A model generated the notes under the pieces. It was given only the letters and a program-made list of their open reading frames with translations, did no database searches and had not been told where the DNA came from. 64,000 nt of DNA, taken from positions 73,451 through 137,450 of the forward strand of contig NZ_WTFT01000025.1 in assembly GCF_009861505.1 (NCBI RefSeq), read 5' to 3'. Source of the DNA: Pseudomonas izuensis. Lineage in GTDB: Bacteria; Pseudomonadota; Gammaproteobacteria; Pseudomonadales; Pseudomonadaceae. This document shows, in pieces, positions 1 through 7,915 of the stretch (its first letter is position 1; each line of letters begins with the position of its first letter). The translations under genes and the position numbers were made by a program.

Positions 1-1
1 C

Positions 2-484
2 ATCGCCATGATCCGTGGCGCCACCGTTTCAGTGGGCATGGCCATCGCCGCAGCGTGCGACTTTCGGGTGGTTTCCGATAACGCCAGTTTCATGACTGGT
101 TTCGCTAAAGCCGGGTTATCCGGTGACTACGGTGTCAGTTATTTCCTCACCCGCCTGTTGGGAACGGCCAAGACCCGTGAGCTGATGTTGCTCGGCGAGC
201 GCATCGACGCCACTGAAGCCCTGCGTATCGGCTACGCATCGCGACTGGTGGACGACGCCGCACTGGAAGACAACACCTATGCACTTGCGCGACAACTGGC
301 CGCGGGCTCTTCGATCATCCAGCGCTACATCAAGCAAAACCTCAATGCTGCGTTGGAGATGCCATTACCAGCATCCCTGGACCTTGAGGCCACTCTCAAT
401 GTCCTCAGCGCCCAGACAAACGACCACAAAGAAGCTGTGAGCGCTTTCATCGAGCGCCGCGACCCGATTTTCAGCGGTAGCTGA
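2..484 (+). CDS. Enoyl-CoA hydratase/isomerase family protein, C-terminal part (gene cut by window edge)
   Basis: The frame is already open at the left edge, so the N-terminus is missing. The visible 160 residues carry the crotonase core GATVSVGMAIAAACDFR, the second oxyanion-hole/active-site segment of the family, followed by the usual helical C-terminal domain ending in IERRDPIFSGS. The likely role is hydration or isomerisation of an enoyl-CoA in beta-oxidation; the exact substrate is unknown. The canonical Glu of hydratases (LPE motif) is not obvious, because the equivalent stretch reads AGLSGDYG, so isomerase or another crotonase activity is possible. The gene is followed after 37 bases by the MaoC-like gene on the same strand, suggesting one operon. 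Confidence 0.85.
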   Translation: MAMIRGATVSVGMAIAAACDFRVVSDNASFMTGFAKAGLSGDYGVSYFLTRLLGTAKTRELMLLGERIDATEALRIGYASRLVDDAALEDNTYALARQLAAGSSIIQRYIKQNLNAALEMPLPASLDLEATLNVLSAQTNDHKEAVSAFIERRDPIFSGS

Positions 485-521
485 ACCTCATACGACTACG
501 CGAAGAACAGACGGAGACATC

Positions 522-1805
522 ATGTCCGACCAGACCCTGACCGAAGATTTCAAGAAAGCCACCGCCTACGAACTGACTGACCACGATATCGAGCGGGCCA
601 AGCTGATGCTGCACGTAGACCTGGCCAGCCGCGACCAAGAGCAGATTGGCACAGCTTCAATCGACAACATTCGCTCCTTCGCTTATGCCTGCGGCAGTGA
701 CAACCCCTTATTCTGTAACCCCGATTATGCAGTCAGCAGCCGTTGGGGCTCGGTGATCGCGCCTTCGATGATGGCGGGCGTCATCAACCGTCCCATGCTC
801 GGCGACCCGCTACCTGAGGAGCTGAAAGCAGCGACCAAGAGCCTGTTCCGCGGCATCCATATGTTCATCTCCGGTGGCGAGTGGACGTTCTACCGCCCGA
901 TCTTCCCGGGTGACACACTCTATAGCTTCGGTGGCGAGGATGGCCTGGAAGTCAAACAGTCGGAGTTCGCCGGCCGTTCGGTCACTCGCTTCAACAGCCA
1001 GGTCAAGGTCAACCAGCGTGGTGAGGTAGTTTCGGTATACCGCTACCGTGCAATTCTTACCGAACGCAAGAAAGCCCGCGAAACCGGCAAGTACAAGGAC
1101 ATTCAACCGGCGACATACACCGATGAAGACTTGGCGCGCATCGATGAAATCTACTCGGCTGAACGTTCCCGTGGCGCCGACACCTTGTATTTCGAAGACC
1201 TGGAAATCGGCAGCGCAATGCCTGGTGGCGCCAGTGGTCCGTTGACCGTCACCGACGTAGTCAACTTCCACGGTGGCGGTTATGGCTGGGTTCCCTATGG
1301 CCTTCGTACCGGCCGGATGTGGAACAACAACCGCAAGCGCATCGCGCCCTTCTACGTCAAGAATGCTTACGGCGTCCCGGACGTTGCCCAGCGTTTGCAC
1401 TGGGACAGCGACTGGGCCCAGGCCATTGGCAACCCGATGGCGTACGACTATGGCGTCATGCGCGAAAACTACCTGTTCCGCTACCTGACCGACTGGGCCG
1501 GCGACAACGGCTGGGTCTACAAGCAATACGACGAGATCCGCAAATTCAACTACATGGGCGACACCCAGTTCATTAGCGGTGAAGTGGTGGGCAAGCGCGT
1601 GGAAAACGGCCTCAATCTGGTAGACGTCAAGGTGAAGATGACTAACCAGCGCGGCGAAGACACTGTGCTGTGCGATGCCGTTGTCGCCCTCCCCAGCCGT
1701 GATGGCGCCCTGGTCTTGCCGCCGGTACCCCACGAGCTACAAGCCCGCGCCTCGAAGATGATGGCGCGTCACTGGGAACTGCTGGCCGGGAAGCGCAAGT
1801 CATGA
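522..1805 (+). CDS. MaoC/FAS1-like double hot-dog dehydratase
   Basis: This 427-residue protein has two hot-dog halves. The N-terminal half (about residues 25-190) contains a degenerate hydratase-2 motif, SDNPLFCNPDYA, in which the usual catalytic His after NP-L is Phe; it is followed by GSVIAPSMM. The C-terminal half is about residues 215-420. The family (FAS1-like dehydratase domain, MaoC-like) hydrates enoyl-CoAs. Double hot-dog hydratases of this kind occur beside two-subunit acyl-CoA dehydrogenases in steroid side-chain degradation, as ChsH1/ChsH2 do in mycobacteria. The start follows a CGGAG ribosome site. The stop overlaps the next start by 4 bases (ATGA), so it is translationally coupled to the ACAD gene. 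Confidence 0.85.
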   Translation: MSDQTLTEDFKKATAYELTDHDIERAKLMLHVDLASRDQEQIGTASIDNIRSFAYACGSDNPLFCNPDYAVSSRWGSVIAPSMMAGVINRPMLGDPLPEELKAATKSLFRGIHMFISGGEWTFYRPIFPGDTLYSFGGEDGLEVKQSEFAGRSVTRFNSQVKVNQRGEVVSVYRYRAILTERKKARETGKYKDIQPATYTDEDLARIDEIYSAERSRGADTLYFEDLEIGSAMPGGASGPLTVTDVVNFHGGGYGWVPYGLRTGRMWNNNRKRIAPFYVKNAYGVPDVAQRLHWDSDWAQAIGNPMAYDYGVMRENYLFRYLTDWAGDNGWVYKQYDEIRKFNYMGDTQFISGEVVGKRVENGLNLVDVKVKMTNQRGEDTVLCDAVVALPSRDGALVLPPVPHELQARASKMMARHWELLAGKRKS

Positions 1806-2995
1806 GCAGCAACGGCTTTCTCGACACTCCTGAACTGCTCGCCTTCCGCGCGCAAGTCGAGGCGTTCCTGGCAGCCCACTGGAAACCCGTCAAGGGACCG
1901 GAACGCGCTGCACATGAACGGGCCTTTCGACTGCTGGCTACCGAGCACGGCTACCTATATCGCAACGTGCCCAAAGTCTACGGCGGTTCAGAGCAACCGG
2001 CCGATATCCTGAAGGCACAAATTATTCAGCAGGTCTTCAACCGCGCTCGGGCGCCGATGGAAGTGCCCGGGGTTGGCTACGGGATGTTGGTACCGACCTT
2101 GTTGGGGTGTGGCGAAGAATGGCAGAAACTGCAGTTCGTCCCACCGACGCTCAGCGGTGAAATCCGCTGGGCCCAAGGCTATAGCGAACCTAACTCCGGT
2201 TCAGACCTGGCCTCGATCCGCACCAAAGCGCGACTGGAAGGTGATGAGTGGATCATTGACGGGCAGAAAATATGGAGCTCCGGCGCGGACAAGGCTCACT
2301 ACCTGTTCATGCTGGCACGCACCGAGCCAGAAGCTTCCAAACACGCTGGCATCTCCTACCTGCTGGTTGACCTGCGTCAGCCAGGCGTGACCATCCGTCC
2401 ATTGCGGCAGATCAACGGCAGCGAAGAGTTCAGCGAAATCTTCTTCGACGGGGCCCGTACCCCGGCCAATTGGATAGTCGGTCAGCGCGGTGAAGGCTGG
2501 AAGGTCTCCAAGACCACATTGTCTGCCGAACGTGCAGGCTTCATCGGCGCCGCCGAAGGGTCAGTGACCCTGCACCGCAAGCTGGTGGAGCTGGCCGAAC
2601 GTTGCCAGTACAACGGCCGCCCGGCCATCGAGGAGCCTCGCATCCGGGATCGCCTGATTGTTCTGGAGGGCATGGTCAGCGCTCACTACCACAACATGCA
2701 GCGTCAGTTCGCCCAGCGTCTGGCCGGGCAAGATGCCGGTAGCGTGGCGCTGATGAACAAACTGATCGTCACCCGTATCGCCGCTGAGGTGGCTGACATT
2801 GCCCGGGACGTCCTGGGCGATGATTTCATGCTCTCGCCATTTGGCCGCGAGGCTGAAGCGGGGCCGGAGAAATGGCTCAACCAGTACCTGGGCTCGCTGG
2901 GCATTGCCATTGCCGGCGGCACTTCCAATATTCAACGCAATGTCATCGCCGAACGCGGTCTGGGCTTGCCCCGTGATCCGGCGATGGCATCTTGA
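1802..2995 (+). CDS. Acyl-CoA dehydrogenase, large subunit of a probable heteromeric pair
   Basis: The protein has 397 residues with the full ACAD fold: N-terminal helical domain, central beta domain with the flavin/substrate signature WAQGYSEPNSGSDLASI (about residues 120-140) and VNGQKIW-like segment IIDGQKIWSS, and C-terminal helical domain ending GGTSNIQRNVIAERGLGLPR, which binds FAD at the subunit interface. It should introduce the 2,3-double bond into an acyl-CoA and pass electrons to ETF (EtfBA are at 24.1-25.8 kb). It overlaps the dehydratase gene and is followed after 13 bases by a shorter, divergent ACAD. This tandem long/short arrangement matches the alpha2beta2 ACADs of steroid catabolism (FadE28/FadE29 type). 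Substrate is inferred only by class. Confidence 0.92.
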   Translation: MSSNGFLDTPELLAFRAQVEAFLAAHWKPVKGPERAAHERAFRLLATEHGYLYRNVPKVYGGSEQPADILKAQIIQQVFNRARAPMEVPGVGYGMLVPTLLGCGEEWQKLQFVPPTLSGEIRWAQGYSEPNSGSDLASIRTKARLEGDEWIIDGQKIWSSGADKAHYLFMLARTEPEASKHAGISYLLVDLRQPGVTIRPLRQINGSEEFSEIFFDGARTPANWIVGQRGEGWKVSKTTLSAERAGFIGAAEGSVTLHRKLVELAERCQYNGRPAIEEPRIRDRLIVLEGMVSAHYHNMQRQFAQRLAGQDAGSVALMNKLIVTRIAAEVADIARDVLGDDFMLSPFGREAEAGPEKWLNQYLGSLGIAIAGGTSNIQRNVIAERGLGLPRDPAMAS

Positions 2996-3008
2996 AGGCG
3001 AAACAGCC

Positions 3009-4094
3009 ATGAATTACCTGCTCAATGACGACCAGACTGCCTTCGTCGACACCGCCCGCAAGTTCCTAGCCGAACACGCCGAGCCCTTGTTCTTGCACCG
3101 CATCGCCGATCGTCACGGCGACTGGCGTCGGGATCTCGGTGACCTCTGGCAAGCGTTCGCCGAACTCGGATTCGCCAGCCTGTTAATTCCAGAAGACGAC
3201 GGTGGCATCGGTCTTTCGCTGTTCGACGCGGCGTTGATCAACGAAGTGATTGGCGCCACTGCAGCGCCACTACCCTTCATTGCCCACCAGCTTTGCTGCC
3301 TGGCCATTGCTCAAGCCGGAAGCGCTGAGCAGAAAGCTCGTTGGTTGCCTCTGCTGGCCAGTGGTGAACTGGTGGGTAGTGTTGCCCTCCAGGGACGCCC
3401 GGGCAGCTATCAGCCCGAAAGTTGGCAGGCCCAGCCGGGTGGTGAAAAAAACCTGACGTTGGCTAATGTCGAGGTTACCGGAAGTCATTTACCGACCTTG
3501 ATCGTGACTGGCTTGGCCGACGGAAATCTGGGTCTGATCGATCCTCAGGCAGCAAGCTTGATACGCCTGGAGAAACCCTGTGTTGACCCCATCGGTTTTC
3601 TTGCCGATTTCCAAGTCAATGAAGGCGATATCGAGTCGCTTTCCATGGATAACGCCTGTAGCCAGGGACTGCTTGATGCTGGCTTGGCCCTGCAAGCTGC
3701 ACAGGCATGCGGTGGTATAGGCAAATGCGTCGAGCTGGCCACTGAATACACCAAGGTGCGCGAACAATTCGGTGTACCGATTGGCCAGTTCCAGGCCGTA
3801 AAACACCAATTGGCCGACATTGCCCTCGACGGCGAACCCAACCGTCCCTTGGTCTGGCACGCCTCCCAGTGCGTCGCAAACGGCGAAGCCTTGGCCAGCC
3901 GTCACGCCGCGCTGGCCAAGGCTCACCTAGCCGATGCCTACCTTCGCGTCGCGCGCAAGACCATCGAGTTGCACGGAGGTTTCGGATACACCTGGGAAGC
4001 CGACCTGCACCTGTACCTGAAACGCGCCATGTTCCTTTCGGCACACCTGGGCAGCGCCCTGAGCCTGCGCCAGTACTTGGCAGGCAACCGTTGA
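3009..4094 (+). CDS. Acyl-CoA dehydrogenase, small subunit of the heteromeric pair
   Basis: The predicted 361-residue protein starts at the ATG at 3009, 13 bases after the partner gene; an upstream in-frame start would lie inside that gene and is unlikely. It has a recognisable ACAD C-terminal domain (VREQFGVPIGQFQAVKHQLADIA and HGGFGYTWEADLHLYLKRA), but the central domain is shortened and lacks the usual E-P-x-x-GSD flavin segment. Such short subunits complement a full-length partner in heterotetrameric ACADs that accept bulky acyl-CoAs with short side chains. The reading as partner of the preceding gene is inference from size and order; membership in the superfamily is clear. Confidence 0.9.
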   Translation: MNYLLNDDQTAFVDTARKFLAEHAEPLFLHRIADRHGDWRRDLGDLWQAFAELGFASLLIPEDDGGIGLSLFDAALINEVIGATAAPLPFIAHQLCCLAIAQAGSAEQKARWLPLLASGELVGSVALQGRPGSYQPESWQAQPGGEKNLTLANVEVTGSHLPTLIVTGLADGNLGLIDPQAASLIRLEKPCVDPIGFLADFQVNEGDIESLSMDNACSQGLLDAGLALQAAQACGGIGKCVELATEYTKVREQFGVPIGQFQAVKHQLADIALDGEPNRPLVWHASQCVANGEALASRHAALAKAHLADAYLRVARKTIELHGGFGYTWEADLHLYLKRAMFLSAHLGSALSLRQYLAGNR

Positions 4095-4160
4095 TCAGCA
4101 CTGAGAATCAGAATCGGCGGGCATTGGCACGCCAACGAAGCCTATAACAGGAGAATTACC

Positions 4161-5303
4161 ATGCGCCCATTCGTCTTCAGCTGCGATGCACATATCGTCG
4201 AACCGCCAGACCTGTTCACCGCCAACTTGCCTGCTCATCTGCAGCAATGGGCACCTAACGTGGTCATCGACGGTGAAAAGAAACTGCGCTTGAACCGCAT
4301 TGGTGAAGTAACCCAATTCAAAATCCCGCTCGGTTTCCACAGCCACAAAGTGGGAGAGTCGGACGATCTCGTCGACATCCGTCGCCTGGGAACCCGAGAC
4401 CTGAAAGCACGCTTCACCGACATGGAACGTGATGGAGTCGACGCTGAGCTGGTGTTCCCAAGCCTCGGCCTGCTGGTTTCGCGTATCACCGATGCCGAAG
4501 CCTCCCGCGAATGTGCCCGCCTCTATAACGATTGGGCCTGGGGTTACGTCGAAGGTGTGCGCTCCAAGTTGGTGCCCGCAGCGGTCATTCCGCTGGTAAA
4601 CCTTGAAGATGGTATTGCTGAACTCAAGCGAATCATCGCCATCGGTTATCGGGCGGTGATGATGCCGACCGTCAACCTCGATTCGATCGAGGCATTCAAC
4701 GACCCGGCATGGGACGAATTTTTCGCTCTGTGCGCTGAGGCGGGTATTCCAATGGCCTTCCACACTGGTGTCGGCAACGTGAACCTGCGTGCCCTGCGTG
4801 GACCTGGTGCAGCACTGTTCAACTATTCACGGCAAATGAACGACGCCGTGGACGTGATCAGCGCCCTCGTTGGCGGCGGCGTGCTGGACCGCAATCCGGA
4901 CGCCCACATTCTGTTCGTTGAGGCTGGCGCCGGTTGGCTATTGGGCCTGGCTGAGCGGATGGATGAAGTCTACGAAGGTCATGCACCGTCGATTCAACCA
5001 AAACTGGCGCGCAAGCCAAGCCAGATCGTCCGCGATCAAGTGCACTGCTCATTCCAGAACGACCTGGGCTGCCTGCTGACGGCCAAAGGGTTAGGCATCG
5101 AAAACTTCCTGTTCGCCACCGATTATCCCCACAGCGAGGGTACTTTCCCCTACTCCCGCGAACTGGTCGAGGGCATGTTCGAACAAGTGCCGCACTTCAC
5201 CGAAGCTGACAAGGCAGCGGTACTGGGCCTCAATGCCGCGAAGATGTTCGGCATCAAGCCTGAGGTCGTGCATGAAGAAACTGCACGGGCATTGTCGGCC
5301 TGA
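4161..5303 (+). CDS. Amidohydrolase-2 family metal-dependent hydrolase/decarboxylase
   Basis: A 380-residue TIM-barrel protein of the amidohydrolase-2 family (PF04909-type, related to ACMSD and gamma-resorcylate decarboxylases). The N-terminus carries CDAHIVEPPDLF (D-x-H-x-x-E-P instead of the ACMSD H-x-H), a mid-protein metal/substrate His in MAFHTGVGN (about residue 200) and a late Asp in FATDYPHSEGTFPYS (about residue 320). Family members cleave C-N or C-C bonds or decarboxylate. Here it ends the first operon of acyl-CoA enzymes, so a hydrolytic or decarboxylating step on a CoA ester or ring fragment is plausible but unproven. A CAGGAG ribosome site precedes the ATG. Confidence 0.85.
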   Translation: MRPFVFSCDAHIVEPPDLFTANLPAHLQQWAPNVVIDGEKKLRLNRIGEVTQFKIPLGFHSHKVGESDDLVDIRRLGTRDLKARFTDMERDGVDAELVFPSLGLLVSRITDAEASRECARLYNDWAWGYVEGVRSKLVPAAVIPLVNLEDGIAELKRIIAIGYRAVMMPTVNLDSIEAFNDPAWDEFFALCAEAGIPMAFHTGVGNVNLRALRGPGAALFNYSRQMNDAVDVISALVGGGVLDRNPDAHILFVEAGAGWLLGLAERMDEVYEGHAPSIQPKLARKPSQIVRDQVHCSFQNDLGCLLTAKGLGIENFLFATDYPHSEGTFPYSRELVEGMFEQVPHFTEADKAAVLGLNAAKMFGIKPEVVHEETARALSA

Positions 5304-5314
5304 GTCAGTACCAC

Positions 5315-5334
5315 ATGGGGTGCTTGCACCCCAT
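5315..5334 (+). terminator. Stem-loop after the amidohydrolase gene (weak terminator)
   Basis: A perfect 8-bp inverted repeat, ATGGGGTG-CTTG-CACCCCAT, starts 11 bases after the stop codon. There is no T-run after it, so it may be an mRNA-stabilising or Rho-dependent end rather than an intrinsic terminator. Confidence 0.5.
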
Positions 5335-5394
5335 AACGGATAAATCCGCCACCACGGTGAATGGATTCAAAGGGACTGCCAAGCTGGAAGACTC

Positions 5395-5427
5395 TTGATC
5401 AACAAATATTACAATGATATATCTGAT
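5395..5427 (+). promoter_or_regulatory. Promoter with cluster operator upstream of the CoA-transferase gene
   Basis: A -35-like TTGATC (5395-5400), 17-base spacer and -10-like TATATC (5418-5423) precede the gene at 5480. The 14-mer ATGATATATCTGAT (5414-5427) matches 9 of 10 fixed positions of ATNATNTANATNAT and covers the -10 box, as expected for a repressor site. Confidence 0.55.
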
Positions 5428-5479
5428 TAAAAGCAGTCCCCCAACAATAACAACACTGCGAATCATCTAGGAGTGAAGC

Positions 5480-7915
5480 ATGGTCCACACAGCTTCCACC
5501 GACCCGACGCTGCCCCTGGCGGGCATGCGTGTCGTCGAACTGGCCGACGGCAAGACTGACATGGCCGGGCGTCTGCTGGCTGATCTGGGTGCCGAGGTTA
5601 TCCTGGTCGAACCACCACAAGGTAGCGCCAGCCGTCATATCGCCCCTATTTTCCAGGGCACCAGCCTGTATTTTGCTACTCATCATGCCAACAAGCGCAG
5701 CCTGGTGCTGGACTTGAACGCCGATGCCGACAAAGTGGCCTTCATTCGACTACTGTCCAGTACCGATCTGCTGCTTGACGGCACCGGCCCCGGCACCCTT
5801 GCCCACCTGGGTCTGCCAGTAGACGAACTGCGCAATCTTTATCCCGGCCTGGTAGTACTCTCGATCAGTGATTTTGGTCTTACCGGCCCCTACAGCAACT
5901 ATTGCGCCAGCCACGCGGTTCACGCAGCGCTCAGCGGCGTACTTTGCCGTTCTGGTAAGCCTGGGCACATCCCGCTGCTGCCTCCGGGCAACCTGTGCTG
6001 GGAATCGGCAGCCATGCAGGCCGTTTGGGCGGCCCTGCTCGGCCAATGGCAGCGCTTGAAAACCGGTTGCGGCGATCACCTGGACTTCTCCATTCAAGAA
6101 GCGATTGCCCAAGTGCTGGACCCGGGCCTCGGCGTCACCGGCAGTGCCCAGGCTGGCAAGTCGGCACTTGACTCCACCAGCCATGACCGGCCGGTGGCCG
6201 TGCCGATGTACCCGATCCTGCGCTGCAAAGATGGTTTCGTCCGTATTTGCGCACTCAATCCCCGTCAGTGGGAAGGCCTGCGCGATTGGCTGGGACCTGA
6301 CCATGAGTTTCATGATCCGCAGTATCTCAGTATTGCCAAGCGCATGCCCAAGTGCGTTGAAATCAACGCCCTGACAGGAGAGTTGTTCGCCCGCCACACT
6401 GCCGCCGAACTCTTGCTTGCGGGCCAGCACTACGGCGTGCCGATCGCTATCGTTTCCGAACCTTCACAGGTGCTTGAAGATGAGCACTTTGTGGCCCGTG
6501 GCTCCTTCGTACCGTTGCAATTGAGTGAAGGCGTTCACGGCCAGGTACCGTCCGGTTATCTGGAACTGGATGGTCGACGTGCGGGCATCCGCCATACTGC
6601 GCCGGCACTGGGTGCCGACACTCAGGCGTTGTTGGGAGAATCAGGTACTGTCGACAAACATGCCGGCAGTCGCGAAGAACCGTTTTTGCGCCGCCCACTC
6701 GAGGGTGTGCGAGTGCTTGACCTGGGTGTGATTGTCGCTGGTGCAGAAGCCGGCCGACTGATGGCTGACCAGGGCGCAGAAGTCATCAAGATTGAGAACC
6801 GCGCATTCCCCGACGGCGGTCGTCAATCCATGACCGGTACCCCTATCACCCCGTCGATCGCCCAAGGCCACCGCAACAAACGCAGCCTGGGTATTAATTT
6901 GCGCAGCGAAACCGGCCGTGATCTGTTCAAGCAACTGGTGGCCAAGTCGGACGTGGTGCTTTCGAACTTCAAACCGGGCACGCTGGATTCGCTGGGCCTG
7001 GGTTATGAGGTACTCAAACAGATCAACCCTGGCATCGTCGTCCTGGACAGCAGCGCCATGGGCAATACCGGTCCGCAAAGCCGTACGCCCGGTTACGGGC
7101 CGCTGGTCCGCGCCTCGACCGGGATGACCTCGTTGTGGCGGTATCCGGATATGCCGGAGTTCTTCGGCGATGGCGTGACCATTTTCCCTGACCATATGGC
7201 CGGGCGGGTCGCTGTAGTCGGTGTACTGGCGCTACTGCTGCGTCGTGAGCGTACCGGTCTTGGCGGAACGGTCAGCGTGGCCCAGGCTGAGATTTTCCTT
7301 AACGGCACCAGCGAGCAGTTCCTGCTTGAATCCCTGCAACCAGGCTCGTTCAAGGCCCAAGGTAACCACTCTGCCTGGCAAGTACCGGATGGCGTTTTTG
7401 CCTGCGCCGGAGATGATCAATGGTGCGCTGTTTCAGTCCGTAATGACGACGATTGGCAGCGTTTGCTCAACGCCATCGATCGTCAGGACCTGGCCGACGA
7501 CAGCAGCCTGGCGACAGCGCAAGGACGGCTGGCCCATCGTGAGCAAGTCAATGCCTTGGTGGAGGCGTGGACCGAGAAGCGAAGCCCGCAAGCGGTTACC
7601 GAGGCCCTGCAGGCTGCAGGCGTCCCCGCAGGCTTCATGCAGCGTCTGAGCGACTACCGCACAGACCCGCATTTCTCCGCGCGCCAATTCATTCGCGAAT
7701 TGGTGCACCCGGGCCTGCCTGTGCCGTTGCCTACGGAAAACCGCATTGCCCAATCGCTGCATATGCCCGAACCACCTCTTGACCCGGCGCCTTTGCAGGC
7801 TGAACACACACGCGAACTGGCTGCGCGCTTGCTTGGGCTGGCTCCGAGCGACATCGAGGCACTGATCAACGACGGGCATCTTGAAGATGTTGCCGCTACG
7901 CCTGCCAAGGCATGA
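5480..7915 (+). CDS. Tandem class III CoA-transferase (CaiB/BaiF family, two domains)
   Basis: This 811-residue protein contains two complete family III CoA-transferase units in one chain. The first (about residues 12-395) opens with PLAGMRVVELADG and the second (about residues 405-795) with PLEGVRVLDLGVIVAGAEAGR, each followed by an L-A/M-D-x-GAEVI nucleotide-edge motif and a later D-S-S/S-I-S-x-x-G-x-TGP segment. At the position of the catalytic Asp of formyl-CoA transferase the first half has Glu (FSIQEA) and the second appears to have Gln or Ala (VSVAQAE), so activity may reside in one half or use another residue. The likely role is moving CoA between a degradation intermediate and the incoming acid. 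It begins a three-gene operon and overlaps the next gene by 4 bases. Confidence 0.88.
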   Translation: MVHTASTDPTLPLAGMRVVELADGKTDMAGRLLADLGAEVILVEPPQGSASRHIAPIFQGTSLYFATHHANKRSLVLDLNADADKVAFIRLLSSTDLLLDGTGPGTLAHLGLPVDELRNLYPGLVVLSISDFGLTGPYSNYCASHAVHAALSGVLCRSGKPGHIPLLPPGNLCWESAAMQAVWAALLGQWQRLKTGCGDHLDFSIQEAIAQVLDPGLGVTGSAQAGKSALDSTSHDRPVAVPMYPILRCKDGFVRICALNPRQWEGLRDWLGPDHEFHDPQYLSIAKRMPKCVEINALTGELFARHTAAELLLAGQHYGVPIAIVSEPSQVLEDEHFVARGSFVPLQLSEGVHGQVPSGYLELDGRRAGIRHTAPALGADTQALLGESGTVDKHAGSREEPFLRRPLEGVRVLDLGVIVAGAEAGRLMADQGAEVIKIENRAFPDGGRQSMTGTPITPSIAQGHRNKRSLGINLRSETGRDLFKQLVAKSDVVLSNFKPGTLDSLGLGYEVLKQINPGIVVLDSSAMGNTGPQSRTPGYGPLVRASTGMTSLWRYPDMPEFFGDGVTIFPDHMAGRVAVVGVLALLLRRERTGLGGTVSVAQAEIFLNGTSEQFLLESLQPGSFKAQGNHSAWQVPDGVFACAGDDQWCAVSVRNDDDWQRLLNAIDRQDLADDSSLATAQGRLAHREQVNALVEAWTEKRSPQAVTEALQAAGVPAGFMQRLSDYRTDPHFSARQFIRELVHPGLPVPLPTENRIAQSLHMPEPPLDPAPLQAEHTRELAARLLGLAPSDIEALINDGHLEDVAATPAKA

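Noticed and set aside
810..1733. Long minus-strand open frame inside the MaoC-like gene (and similar antisense frames, e.g. 22038-22997, 44322-45290)
   Set aside because: They mirror strongly conserved genes on the other strand, lack ribosome sites and show no domain.
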